Assembly (NCBI GenBank): GCA_015847255.1
Contig: JADLZK010005548.1
Location: forward strand, 1-64,000
Length of the DNA: 64,000 bases
Source of the DNA: Hyparrhenia diplandra
Taxonomy: Eukaryota > Streptophyta > Magnoliopsida > Poales > Poaceae
Direction of reading: 5' to 3'
Shown: piece by piece, positions 12,390 to 24,452 of the stretch
Position numbering within the stretch: the first letter of the stretch is position 1
Layout: every line of letters starts with the position of its first letter
Made by a program: the position numbers and the translations under genes
Notes under the pieces: model-generated
The model's input: the letters and a program-made list of their open reading frames with translations, nothing else
Databases searched by the model: none
Told to the model about the DNA's origin: nothing

Positions 12390-13812
12390 TAAAACCCCTC
12401 TGAGACGGGCCTAATAAAAAACCGCTGCTGCCCGGGGACAATGCGTGGGTGGTTGTGTTGGAAGCATATCATGTGACCTTGGATCGCCGCACCAAATGTT
12501 CCCTCCGGCACCGTCACCACGCACGCAGCACCACCGCGGCGCTTGCCTGGAGCCGCGCGCGGAATGATAAAAGCGCCCGCCGTACGACGGACGACGTCAT
12601 CATTTCATTTCGTCCTAGCATAGTAGGAGAGGAGAGTCTGAGTATTTTCTGTTTGTTGCACTTGAACACACGGATACGATCATACGGAGTACTGTACGTA
12701 CTGTCTACTGTGTTAGTACAAGTTTTCCAGGAAATGCTTCGAATACGGCTCAATATATTTTCTACTGTATAAGTATCCTCTCATCCGGCTCATGTACCAC
12801 TCGTATCTTTACCAAACCTTTCGTGCACTTGAGACGAGGCTGGGCAAAAAAAGGTACTCATGCATGGGAGAGATCGAGCCGGACATGCGCTCAGTTTTTC
12901 CAAGGCACTAACTAGCGTGTATCTCGAGGTGTACCCGCAGTACCCATCAAAATAATGAAGGGTTGGAGTATAAGACACTGTTGTCGATCAATGTGGGTAA
13001 TAAAAGAAACCGTACCTCCATACAAAAGAAAACATGGGACTGATCACTGATGGAAAAAAAAACCTGGAGAACCTGGACAGTAATTAAGAGAATGTGTGAG
13101 AATAAACCAGCCAACAGGAGCTACGTACAGAGACGATGCATGGGCCTCACACTGAAATGTCCATATTCCCGTGGAATTACTCCAAAATCGAAACACAAGT
13201 GATTTTTCATCCTAGCTACTCCTGTAGTTCTATATATATATATAAAAATTCCCTCTCGAGTCCTCCATTCCTCTCAGAAATTTTGCATTGTTCCGTTGAT
13301 CCATAAGCGACTGATTTTTAGTTGATTCAATAGTGTTCTGTGAGGAAAAAAAAAAAGCTGAAACTAGTTCAAGCGAACAGATTCATAGTGGCAAGCTCCA
13401 ACGTGTATGAATTCTCTGCACAACTCAGACCGTTGTTAAGTACTTCCTCTGTCACTTTTTTAATTTTCGCTATTGTATTTATATTGGTCAAACTTCTTAA
13501 AATTTAATAAGAAAATAATATTAGCAACAACACTTGTATCTCTAAATAAGTTGTTTATATTATGAAAATGTATTCATCGATCTAGTATCTAATAATATAT
13601 ACTAATTAAGTATCATAAATATTAGTATTTTGTATACATATTTAGTCAAAGTTGAATATAATTGATTTCTCAGAAGGCAAGAGCGGCCATTATTATAAAA
13701 ATCATCCATAGTGTATGCATTAGCAGTTAAGCATTATCATCTCTAGCAGCACTAGGAGTAGGTGCACGTACTGTGCACGTGCACGCAAGAGCGATCCTGA
13801 TGCAAGCTAAGA

Positions 13813-14036
13813 TTAATTATCTAGATTAGATTAGGGTCAGGCACTCAGGCTACCGCTGTTGGTCAGTGGACCAGTTAACTCTGCAGTGCTTCAACAGGGA
13901 TCAGAAAAGAAAAATAAAAACTAGTTAATTATCTAGATTAGATTAGGGTCAGGCACTCAGGCTACCGCTGTTGGTCAGTGGACCAGTTAACTCTGCAGTG
14001 CTTCAACAGGGATCAGAAAAGAAAAATAAAAACTAG
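13813..14036. repeat. Perfect tandem duplication, two 112-bp units
   Basis: Units 13813-13924 and 13925-14036 appear identical over their full length, each from ttaattatctagattag to aaaataaaaactag. No gene or terminal inverted repeat lies within. Identity this high suggests a very recent duplication or an assembly artefact. Confidence 0.92.
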
Positions 14037-15485
14037 GCAGTGCGATCGATCGATATCCTACGGCGCAAACCGGGCGTGCACGTGAGCATGGACGGTAGCC
14101 TGATAGCGTCTCTTGTGCTAGCAGCTAGAGCTTGATAGTTTCTGCCGCAAGGCCCGGTCTTGTCCCCCCGTCACCGGCGGAATCCTCACTTCAAGGCAGT
14201 CTCACGTCTCACCTCACCCGTGGCTGTGGAGTATACTGTACGGCGTAGCCACGTCCATGCCAATGTTTAGGATATAGGATGTGTTTATATCACTCTAGTA
14301 CTAATACTCCTACTACTAGACTAGGTTGCTAATAGGTGAACTACTCCCAGAGCATGGGCCAAATTAGATCAACCTAGGTGGTATCTAATTATATCAACCT
14401 AAGATCATCCTACTAATAGGTTGATAATACTAGATGGATGGAAAGTTTGTTGGAGGTAAGTACAAATTACCCATGCTGCCCTTCATCTCCTTTTTGAGGT
14501 TTGGACAAGGCAAAAACGTCCTTTAAAGTTTTGACTACCTTTTAGCAGCTTCATCCTAGCTAATAGTTCATCACGGATTGTATTATCCATTATCTAAAAA
14601 AAAAAAGGTTAATAGTTCATCAATCTACCACTAGTACTAATTTCATATATGATAACGATTAGTACTGGTGATCCGAACAGGCCCTTAAACCTACTTGTCA
14701 TTTAACTTTGCTACTGAACCTACCTCGTCTAAGGTGGGTGGGTGTGTGTGTGTGTGACGAACTAGTTATTCGCTGACGCGTCGAAATGAACAAGGAAGGC
14801 AGCAGATCCAACGTGTTGTTCAAGGAGAGCTTTAGCTTGGTGATGAACAATCACAGACCAACTTCTAATCCCACTTACCTTACGTACGTTTCAACAACCG
14901 CTGCATCCCGTTCTGAAAATCAGCGAAGCCATTCCAACACCAGCAGGTGGCGTCGCTTTAACTTCAGGACACACTCACCCCTAATCCCTGTACGTGCTAA
15001 TGATTCAGCATCACCCATCTTCCGACCGGTCATTAACAATGCTTTTTGCACGGCTTGCCATTGATTCATGATAAATAAGCGTGTCTCAAGGAAAACATGA
15101 CCAGAGAGAGACAGGGCGGAACATCACAGCTAATCAGTGGGGGCCCTCTTGGTCAAACAGCATTACTGACAGACAGACAGACAGGAACCCACAAGGAACA
15201 TGGTATATGATATGACATATATAGCAAGCAGGTCATTATCCAACCTGGAATGTCTGTCACGGCAAGAAGTAGCAGGGAAACAACTGGTGGATTAAGTGGG
15301 GGGTTCTGTTCGACAACTCAGATCACCAACCATTTGTCTAACAACACACCCACCATCACCATACATGCACAATATGCTTCGTCCAATCAGATGAGGGCAA
15401 GGCAAATCTAAATCTCCTCCCCGGGGAAGCAGGAGCCAGCAGGTGAGGCCGGTGGTGGGGCGGTGCCCATCAGGATCGATCAGGA

Positions 15486-18400
15486 TCAGCCTCCGCGCGC
15501 CTCCCTCCTGGTGGCGTCGTGGAGGATGTCAATGTCCACGCCGTCCTGAGGGAGCAGCACGTAACGCACCACCGAGCCCCGGATGAAGCAGTTCCGCACT
15601 GACAGCTGCAAAAGGAGAGTGATTTGACTGTTAACAGCATTGTTCAGTTCAGCACCAATAATTCACCACCAATGATTTGACTGATTGTTAACAGCATGTT
15701 CAGCACCAATAATTCAACATCACTTTCTACAGCTCGGTTACAGTGCCTATTTTTTTTTCCTCTTGTATTCAAAAGTAATGCAATGGATGTGATGCTTCCA
15801 ATAGCCTCTACTCAGAAAAGGATGCAGCAATATGGTAAATAAAAGGGCTTCAGCAACCAGACCACAAAAAGGGATATACTTGTACGCCAGACAACAGACA
15901 GCTATGCTACCCACAAAATAGGGTACAGGATATGAATATCTAAGGATTGCTTTGCTTTGAGAATACTTCAAGCATATTGTATTGTATGTATGAAAAACAG
16001 ACCTCAGCAATGTACTACATAGTATATGTATCTATGAAAAAAACAGTATTGTTCCAACACCCACCCACTTGCAGAAATATAATCAATCAACTACAGTAGC
16101 CCAAAACAACAGGCTAACTAAACTAAATGCCAACTAAAACTAGATATCAGCACCCTACCTGCCAACAGCACTAATTAATAAGGACCCAAAAACACAACCA
16201 AAAAATAGCACGCCAAAGGAAAATCCAGCACATATATCAACCTAATCGCAGTGTTTGTTTAGAAAGTAGCAACCCCAAGCTGATTGAGCAGTAACCCACA
16301 TCAGCATAGTTCTCATAATATTTCATGGCGAAACTAGCAGCCCGAACCTTATGCTGAAAATCTATTTAGTGTTTTAGCCATTGGTGGTCAAGGTTTAAAA
16401 AGTGTTCGACTTAGGACAAATCTAAAACAACCTACACTTGGGATCAGGGCAGTAACAAAATGTAGTTCCATTAGCAGTTTGTGCTGGAATTAACAGGCTC
16501 ATAAAAGGTTATCAAGTGGAGTGCAATCACTACGAAAACCTTAACTACCATAATGTGAAGGAGCAGAACCGCTGAATCTCTCTTATTCATTTTCACTCAT
16601 GCAACTACAGGAAGTGGGCATTCCAAATATAACATGCATCTATATGCATAACCTGAAAAAATCTAATGAATTCGAAGTACAACAGTAATGGCAAACCAAG
16701 CACATCAGTGCCATGCTAGAGGAGCTCATAAGACTTATACTCAATTTGATGTGTGAATTCATGCACAAGTCAGTGGACATGAATGTTTCATTTCTTTCAT
16801 TTGCTACATCTATGGTTCTATTATGTGTGTGTTGACTGTGGACACGATCCATTGCCCATAACCCATGCACTGAATTCCAGCACAAATTTTCAAGGTCAGA
16901 ATGCTATAGTAAAGAGCACAACTAAAGTACTAACTATAGTGCAAGGCTGCCCCAGAAATGCTAGATCAGTACAGATTGATTAGATCGACCCATAAGCCAT
17001 GTGAGAAGGAAAATCCACATGTGTCAACTTCATAGTATCAATCTTTTTGCCTTTTTTTTTCTTATTTAGCTGAGACCATCAGATTACTTCCATTATCAAC
17101 AACAATAGAAGAAAGGAAGCCTATATCTTGCACTGGTGACTTGTCTGCCTATATCTTGCCAGGGAATTAAAAAGGTTTTAAAATTTCATGTGCAAACATC
17201 AGTAACACTTCCAAGAACATTTAGCAGATTTGAGTGTTTATTCATGAAGGGTTCATTTATCAATGATCAATACATTCAGAATTAGGTATCAATGATCAAT
17301 ACAACCAGAACTAGATCAGCAACTGACACAGCTGCCGTGCCCCCACCTTGCATTGCATCTATCTAAACATCCTTCTACGAAATTGAGTAGGCAGTGACTG
17401 GATCGATTATATTTATTTACTTATGCAACTTCTGGGCCATGATACCGGGCTGGAAGGCAAACTTGATGACACGGGCTAGTACGGTAGTGCAAGTGCAATA
17501 TGTCTTGACAGCCATGCTAATCTATCTAGCCATGGCAATTGATCTACCTCCCCAAAAGAGGGTTTGTGTGGAGAGGACGCAAACAAAAGGTGGACACTGT
17601 CTCATCGCGTGGCCAAAGGTTTGTCGACCAAAGGAGCAGGTGGGCTTGGAATTTCTGATCTGAAATCTCTGAGTATTGCACTAAGAGTTACATGGCCATG
17701 GCTCAAGTCTGAACCTAAAGGCCCTGGGCTGGTTGCCACTGCAAGTTGGCAACGGATCAAGTGCAAACCAACCTCTCGTGCAAACCTACAAACTTCTAAT
17801 ATGGGCCATAGGATCTTGATCCAAAGGGGAGCACGGGGGAGGTGGAGGTGGGGGGATTTGCAAAAGTGTGATTAAAGGGCGTGCGGTTAAGTGTAAAATT
17901 ACCCAATCCTTTGAGCCCCTTGGATCAACATCCTATGGCCCAGATTGAAAGTTTGCAGGTTTGCACGGAGAGGTTGGTTTGCACCTGATCCGTTGCCCTG
18001 CAAGTTAGCAATCATGCTGAATACCTTTGTTGGAAGGATAAATGGTTGGCTGGTAAGAGCATTCAGGATCTTGCACCCAATCTGTATGTTCTAGTACCAA
18101 AAAGAAGAGTAAGAGACACACTGTGATGACTGCTCTTGATGAGATATCCAGGGAGAAATGCCTGTGCAAGCTTGAATGGAATATCTTGAGTTATGGGATA
18201 TGCTAGAGGATACAATTTTACAGGAGGGGATCCCTGATAGGCATATTTGGAGGCTTTCCGCCTCAGGTAAATATACAGCTAAATCAGCCTATGATGCGCT
18301 TTTGGATGAGCCCTCAGTTTCGCCCCATATGGGTGCATCTGGAAATCTTGGGCGCCTCCTAAGTGCCGTTTCTTCATGTGGTTGGTTGCTCACAATCGCT

Positions 18401-20983
18401 GCTGGACAGCAGACAGGTTGGCTCAAAGAGGTCTTCCTCACCCGGAGCGTTGTCTGCTATGTGATCAAGAAGAAGATAACATCCAGCACCTTCTCGTTGG
18501 TTGTGTGTTTGCAAGACAACTCTGGTATGACATTCTACATAGCATTAGACTGGCAGCACTAGCCACGCAGCAAGATGTCTCCTCCTTTGATGATTAGTGG
18601 GAAAGGCTGTCTTGACAGTAAGCAATGATGCGCGAAAGGGACTGAATTCCCTCATTATCCTAGGAGCCTGGACCATCTGGAAACGTCGAAAGAATTGTGT
18701 CTTCAACGGAGCTACCCCTATATTGTCTACAGCGTTGAACCTTGCTCGGGAGGAAGCCATTCTATGGTCTTTGGCTGGTGCTAAGGGACTGTCCTCGTCA
18801 CACAGCTCTTGACGATGTTTAGAGGATCTAATGTCATGTCTTTCATCTCAATCATAGGTGATTAGTTCCAGTCAGTAAGTGGAGGTGTTGTGCTGTTGTG
18901 TTTGTGTGTGTATGTGTATGTGTTTGGGTCTCTGTATGACTCCTTTCTTTTCTATTAATGCAATGATATGCGCTCTCCTGCGTATTCGAGAAAAAAAAAA
19001 CTTCTGGGCCCTGATTTACGAACAGAACTTTCATTCACAAACAAACAGTGTTAAATTTACAGTACAATAAGATATTGATCAGAAAGCACATCAGGCGCAT
19101 GCTAGAGGAACTCAATAAGACACACTCAACATATGTGAAGGTCCAGTACATAATGCAAAAGTGACTACATATGAATTCTTCAAGGATAAAGTGACTATAT
19201 ATGGACAATGAACACCAGTGAATTACCCAACCACTGTGTTCTGCAGTCAGTATTAGGGTAAATCTACCAGTTACCAGCACGCATGCAATCAGGCTGTGTT
19301 TGATTCAGAGGGATGGGATAATAAGGGATTACATGTATAGCAGATATTTGTCCATCTACCACTGTTATGCAGGCCCTAACTATCAGTTTCCTTACTAATC
19401 TTCTTCCTCCCCACCACACTGCTGAGAAGGCCACCGCCCCATCATCCTTTCGGCCCCCCGCGCTGCCTGTTCGGTGGTGCCCAGCCAACTCTCGGTTGGC
19501 CGCTCTACTCTACTCTGCTCAGTTCCGCCCATCCATGTCATGGCCGCCAGTGCCCTGCCTGTCCACACCCCATCTGGCCAACTACCAGCCACGCCCATCC
19601 GAGCCATCTGCACCCAACCATGCCGCTTATGCCGGCTCTCGCCCGTTGGCGCCATGGCCGCCGCCCATCCATTGCCATGGCCACCGGTGCCCTGCCTGTC
19701 CACACCCCATCTGGCCAACTAGCCCAGCCCCACCCATCCGAGCCATCTGCACCCAACCACGCTGCTTATGCCGGCTCTCGCCCGTTGGCGCCATGGCCGC
19801 CGCCCATCCATTGCCATGGCCGCCGGTGCCCTGCCTGTCCACACCCATCTGGCCAACTAGCCCAGCCCCATCCATCCGAGCCGCCCGCTACCCAACCATG
19901 CCACTTATGCCGGCTCGCCCATTGGCGCCATGGCTGTCGCCGCCCCAGCCATTGCTTGATTGTGCCCCTACCCATCCATGCCATGGATGCCAGTGCACCA
20001 TACAGCCCCTGCTCGGTTGTGCCTGCACCTGTCCTTGCCCCCATTCGGCCTTGCTCGACCGCCTTTTTCGAGGGACATGGTTGCCCCGCAAATATGTGGA
20101 ATATTAGCTAGTGGGATGACTCTGTGCCCTCTTGTCTCCCAACCAAACACCACGAAAACTAGGACAGTCCCATCCCATCCCATCCCATCCCATCCCATCC
20201 CATCCCACCTTGTCCTCAGAACCAAACACTAAAGGTTGCAACAAGAATTTTGTGTTTATGTTCTGTATGTATGTACATGAGCACCATCAAGTCACCCAAA
20301 CACTAAGTTGTTCCAGTAAATTTTAAGAGTGAATCCACTAAAAATCGAGTGCACAGTTATGCAATTAGTATTGTAAGGTCTGCCACAAGAATGCCAGTAA
20401 CACATCCCTTCTGGCCTCTATTTGTCAACATAGGAACCTTCCATCACAGTACCAAAGATGCTGGAAAATGGGAGTAGTGAACTGCTACCACTATGGCCTT
20501 TCCCAGCAGTTCCTAGTTCCCACCAAGTGGATATCAAACAAGGATGAACATAAAGCAACCAAGGAAGGAGCAACAATCTAATTATTATCCTACAAACTCT
20601 CTAGTAGCCTACTAATTCTACCAGATAATAGGATTAAGCTGAAGGGCACGAATTCCGTGCTGGCATAATAACAATTGAACACAACACCAGACAGACGTAC
20701 CATGTGGGGATACTTGTCCTGGTCAACGACGCGGGTGTTCTCCAGCTTGATGTTGAGGTACTGGTCAACCGAGTGGAGCGTCCCGCGGATCGCCAGGTCG
20801 TTCTTGAGCTCCACTGTCACCTCCTTCCCCACGAGCTCCTTGAAGTAGGAGAAGAACAACTGCGGGCACACCAAGAGAGGTGCATCAATCGAACTCCGCC
20901 GCCACCCTAACAACAACAACAACAACAAGGCGAGGGCGGGCACCCAACGAGGAAACAAACAGGAGGGGAAAATTTCTTACCAT
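15486..20983 (-). CDS. LSM2: LSM2, U6 snRNA-associated Sm-like protein
   Basis: LSM2 is a subunit of the LSM2-8 ring that binds the U6 snRNA 3' end in the nucleus and of the cytoplasmic LSM1-7 mRNA-decay ring. There are three coding exons: 20981-20983 carries only the ATG, 20701-20859 encodes 53 residues (LFFSYFKELVGKEVTVELKN with Sm motif 1), and 15486-15605 encodes 39 residues plus stop (Sm motif 2, CFIRGSVVRYV, ending TRREARGG). The total of 93 residues is normal for the family. All junctions are GT-AG with matching phases and I see no frame error. Intron 2 is about 5.1 kb and holds a LINE and a minisatellite element. A 5'UTR intron (about 21025-21230) is likely. The gene is divergent in quality from its neighbours only in being clean. 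Confidence 0.96.
17444..19000 (+). mobile_element. 5'-truncated LINE remnant in LSM2 intron 2
   Basis: Conceptual translation shows the C-terminal part of a plant LINE polyprotein: the end of the reverse transcriptase (GHCLIAWPKVCRPKE, GLGISDLKSL), then the linker (WKDKWLAGKSIQDLAP), then a zf-RVT zinc knuckle around 18376-18600 (RCLLCDQEEDNIQHLLVGC). Frames are broken by shifts. The 3' end carries a run of ten A at 18991-19000. The target duplication acttctgggcc(a/c)tgat is at about 17428-17443 and 19001-19015. It lies opposite to LSM2 and is interrupted by the MITE at 17748-17997. It is incomplete and cannot be autonomous. Confidence 0.85.
17748..17997. mobile_element. Mutator-like MITE inside the LINE
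   Basis: A 250-bp element with long terminal inverted repeats of roughly 85-90 bp, starting ggcaacggatcaagtgcaaa and ending with the inverted copy gatccgttgcc. It is flanked by an exact 9-bp direct repeat, ctgcaagtt, at 17739-17747 and 17998-18006. Long TIRs with 9-bp duplications are typical of Mutator-like elements. It splits the LINE reading frame, so it arrived after the LINE. Confidence 0.88.
19296..20231. mobile_element. Non-autonomous element with an internal minisatellite
   Basis: The outer ends are loosely inverted: ctgtgtttgattcagagg at the left and the complement of ctcagaaccaaacac at the right. The GC-rich core carries about three tandem units of 137-139 bp, marked by gtccacaccc at 19561, 19698 and (shortened) 19837. 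Long open frames on both strands here are by-products of the repeat, being rich in Pro, Ala, His and Trp. It lies in LSM2 intron 2. Family unknown. Confidence 0.6.
20167..20208. repeat. (CCCAT)n microsatellite
   Basis: About seven consecutive cccat units stand near the right end of the element at 19296-20231. The related gggatggg at its left end suggests the run grew from a terminal motif. Confidence 0.9.
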
Positions 20984-21024
20984 AGTGCCTTGACAACTCG
21001 AGCTACTGCAGGCTCAGCCGGCCC

Positions 21025-21230
21025 CTGAAAAGCTGCAAACAGTGGAACAAAATTAGCACCCAAATTCCTGGCGGGGAGGAAACTAGCGAGCAAAACACAT
21101 ATAATGGCATGTAAATTGGGTCAGATCCCAACACCAATCGCTTACGCAAGGGCTTGGGGTGCTCCGTTTCACAGAGCGTGAGGGACAGGGAGCGGAGTGG
21201 AGGGGAGGGGAGGCGGTGAGCAGAGGGTAC
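21025..21230 (-). other. Probable 5'UTR intron of LSM2
   Basis: On the minus strand a donor GCAAG|GTACC at 21230/21231 and an acceptor TTTTCAG|GGGC at 21024/21025 frame a 206-bp intron upstream of the ATG at 20983. The leader exon would lie at about 21231-21310. Inferred from splice motifs only. Confidence 0.45.
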
Positions 21231-21310
21231 CTTGCGGATGCTCGTCGCCGGCGAAGGGCCTGACGAAAACCTAGCCAAGGGCGGCGGCGTTCGACCAGCC
21301 GTCGCCGCCA

Positions 21311-24300
21311 GGAAAGAGAGAGCACTGTGTGGGGATGCGAAAAGTCACGTGACTTGGCGCCGCGGATAGAAACTACGGGGGCGTGTGTAAACGGGACGCA
21401 GTAGGCGAGGCCCGCCTCCTGCAGATCAACTGACCAGCCCACCAGGCCCATGCCACCGCCGAGAGTAGACTGTAAACGGGCCAAAAAGACAAGTGCATTT
21501 TCCTAATCCTTTTTTATTTACAAAATCAATTCAGTAATAATTCCACTAAAAAACCAAATCAATTCAATAATTAATGTTAGGATAGGGTTTGCGTACATGT
21601 GTTTATAGGGATGGGTGTGTGTGCGTATTGATCGCTCTGCGTTTGTACTTGTGTAATTCTAAAAAAAAGAAAGAGAAGTATATATAAAAAACGGCATTTC
21701 AAAATGTTGCTTAAGGTGATTCTATTTAGGGGATATTATTCATTACAGTTTTATATGTTTCATGAGGCTCAGCTTTAAATAGAGTTTAATGAGGTGAATC
21801 AACATCGAATTCGTTCAAAACCATCTAATTTAGTTTTGAAATAATAAAATAAATATTTCTGACCTCTTTTGCCTACTCTAATTTTGGCATTTCCATTCGC
21901 TTTTTTGGTGGCTGGGGTCATTTCAAGCCTTGCTTGCATTTTTTTCCTGCAGTGGTTAGATGGATGCCACAATAGGCTGTTTTTTGTGGGATTGTGATGG
22001 CCCACTAATTGCTTCGGTCCATTTGTTGTGCCAGCATCTTCACATGCCTTAGCCTTGATGAGCATAGTGCTATAGCATGTTTGAGTTGAAGAGAACTCAA
22101 ATGTGAATAATTAGGTAACCTTAAAGCATTCAAAAATTGTTTCACAAAAAAAGGCACTATAAAACGGTTTAGCACTATATTGGCACTATCAACTGTAGTT
22201 TTGAGAGGTATCCAAGTTATTTTGTTTGATCCTTAATTTGTGATACAAACTCTCTACCCTTCAATCCACTCGAACGCATATGGATGGAGACAAATACACT
22301 TTGCATCCAAACAAGGCATAAGAGAGATCTTTCTGTGTGGCAAGGAGAGACCAGACCTGAACATTTGCGGACTACGCTAAAAAAGGCTCATGATATTTGG
22401 GCCAGATTTTTTTATGTCCAATAACATCCAACAGACGAATTTTGGGAGGCTATTTTCGGGCCGGGTCTAAGAGATCCATAGCTCAGGCCTTTTTGTGTGG
22501 GCTTGCTTTTTATACTAACCCGACCCTATCCAATAACATGTGCAGATTGCGCCAAGCCCAGCATGCTCGGCCCAGACCTATTTTGCTTGGGTCTCAAGCA
22601 AGGTGCTCGTATTCCTGACAAAGAGCGCGTCTCTGATGTCGTCGTCGTTGCTATTGTGGTGACAGGTTTATTGAACTTTGACACCACCAAATGAGAGCAC
22701 CTCCGATGATGTCGTCTTTGCTTTTTTTGATGAAAACTTCAATGAACTTGACACCAAAGACAACGGACGCAGTTGTTGTTATTGGCGAGGAATAATCCAG
22801 ATAAATAATTCTTCAGTGCTGCGAGCTTTTAATCATGCATAACATGCTAGAACTAGTGTGTGCATTGTGGAAAATATGTCTCACGCGACGTTCACTTCGC
22901 TTTCCAGACTGATGATCATCACATATGCTCATCATCAGTATGAAATATGCGTCAACGATGGTGTCGGAGACAGCTCAAGCCTGAGGGAGGCCCTGTCGTG
23001 TCCACGGGATTCAGGTTCAAGAACCAGTCATGGCCCAAGATCCTGAACACACTGGAGCATGTGCTTCCTTCACCCATGTCAACAAGGGAGGAGAAGTTGT
23101 CGATGCTCCACTTCAACGACGTTGCCTTCTTGTTAACTCGACGTCCGAGTTACGTGCGACGCGGCTGCTCTCGGCGAGCCTCTTTGTTCAATTCAATACT
23201 AGCAGTCAATTTTCGTGGTCAAGGACGACACGCCTGCAAGCCGAAGCAGACAAGGCAGAGGTGTAGTACAAGTCTACAAAGCTGGAAACGTAAAACAAGC
23301 AACAAAGCTGGAAACGTAAAAACAAGCACAAGCAGTACGGTGCGGAGACAGATTCACGTTGATCAAATCAAGTTTGCACGTCAGCACTTGTCTCGATCAG
23401 GTACCATCACAAAGCAAGTCGACTTCCTCGGCCAAACGAGACCTCGTGACGGCACAATTCCAGTCCACGACCATGATTTTAAATGTCCACCCCTTGTCAA
23501 AAGAGCTCAGATTCCTCAGAAAAATGCAGAACAGAACGTGAGATTTAAACTCACCCAACGCGTGGCTCCATCCACTGGAATACCCGATGCGATGCCATGA
23601 CTCAATCACGGGACAGCAGAGGAGGCAGGGCGTGAAGCGCAATCTGAATGCGAGACCCATGATGCTTCCGTTCTGCTTGGGTGGTGGTCTGAGGAGTGGC
23701 CAAGAGAAGGGTTTCATCATCTACAATCCATACTTGTGTTACCAAAATTCCTGTCGCCATAGTTAGGGACAGGCTAGCCCTGTTCGTTTGAACCTATCAG
23801 CCATGATGGTACAGTGATTTTCTCTCACAACAAATCAGCATCAACCTGCTTATCATCCACCCAGCATCAACCGGCTTATCATCCACCCAACCGGCTCATC
23901 ATCTACAGAAACGACAAAGCCTAGAACTATGGCCTACAAACTTCTGCTACAAACACGCAGGGCAGGGCGGGGCGTGTCATGCTACTAAGCTGGTCTGGAG
24001 ACGTAAGACAACAAGCACACGTGACATATCATCATCATGTACTCAACTTCGATCAAATTCACACCTCAGCACTTATCTCAAATTTACAACTGCAAGGCAA
24101 GTTCACTTCTCGACCAAACACAATGACCACGGGATCATCACTCGACAAGTCATCTATATTTGGGATTAACTCAGTATGAATTGAATGTCCGACCGTTCTC
24201 AAACGAGCTCAGATTCCTCAGCAAAATGCATACAGACCTTTAACGCAATCGAACGGTGGCTAGTACACTAAGAACCGAAAACAAAAACGAAAGGCCTACA

Positions 24301-24452
24301 AAGAGAATGCCGGGTGCTTCCTTCGTTCCAGGAGCAGGGGACTTTGAAAAAACCAACACCGAGCTCTTTCCTTTCCTAGCTGCAATTAGTGTCCGGAGAC
24401 AAGGGGCTGGAAGCTGGATCAAACTGAATGGCACATGGCAGCCAATGCTCTC
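21311..24452. other. Intergenic between LSM2 and TOP1, no supported gene
   Basis: The LSM2 upstream flank and the TOP1 downstream flank. A 217-codon ATG frame runs 22947-23600 on the plus strand; I recognise no domain and other frames overlap it. Around 23276-23327 a 26-bp unit (acaaagctggaaacgtaaaa) is repeated twice. A 27-bp unit (accggcttatcatccaccc) is repeated near 23846-23902. Segments at about 23250-23560 and 23970-24240 are diverged direct copies of each other. Confidence 0.45.

Larger units (their letters stand above)
7579..15485. other. Long intergenic region with MITEs, no supported gene
   Basis: About 8 kb between the ORP upstream flank and the 3' end of LSM2. It is mostly AT-rich, and the open frames are short and match no family I recognise. 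Identified pieces are listed separately (8660-8700, 9333-9514, 11706-12389, 13813-14036). Degenerate MITE-like stretches also occur near 10669-10915 and 13441-13675 (tacttcctctgtcac start), without a clear second end. Confidence 0.6.

Noticed and set aside
12449..12772. 107-codon open frame
   Set aside because: Overlaps an open frame on the other strand and has no recognisable motif.
14786..15064. 92-codon ATG-led open frame upstream of LSM2
   Set aside because: No domain or family motif, Ser/Asn/Thr-rich, no splice context and no neighbour logic. Treated as chance.
19367..20107. 246-codon proline-rich frame
   Set aside because: Produced by the 137-139-bp minisatellite; similar frames exist on the opposite strand.
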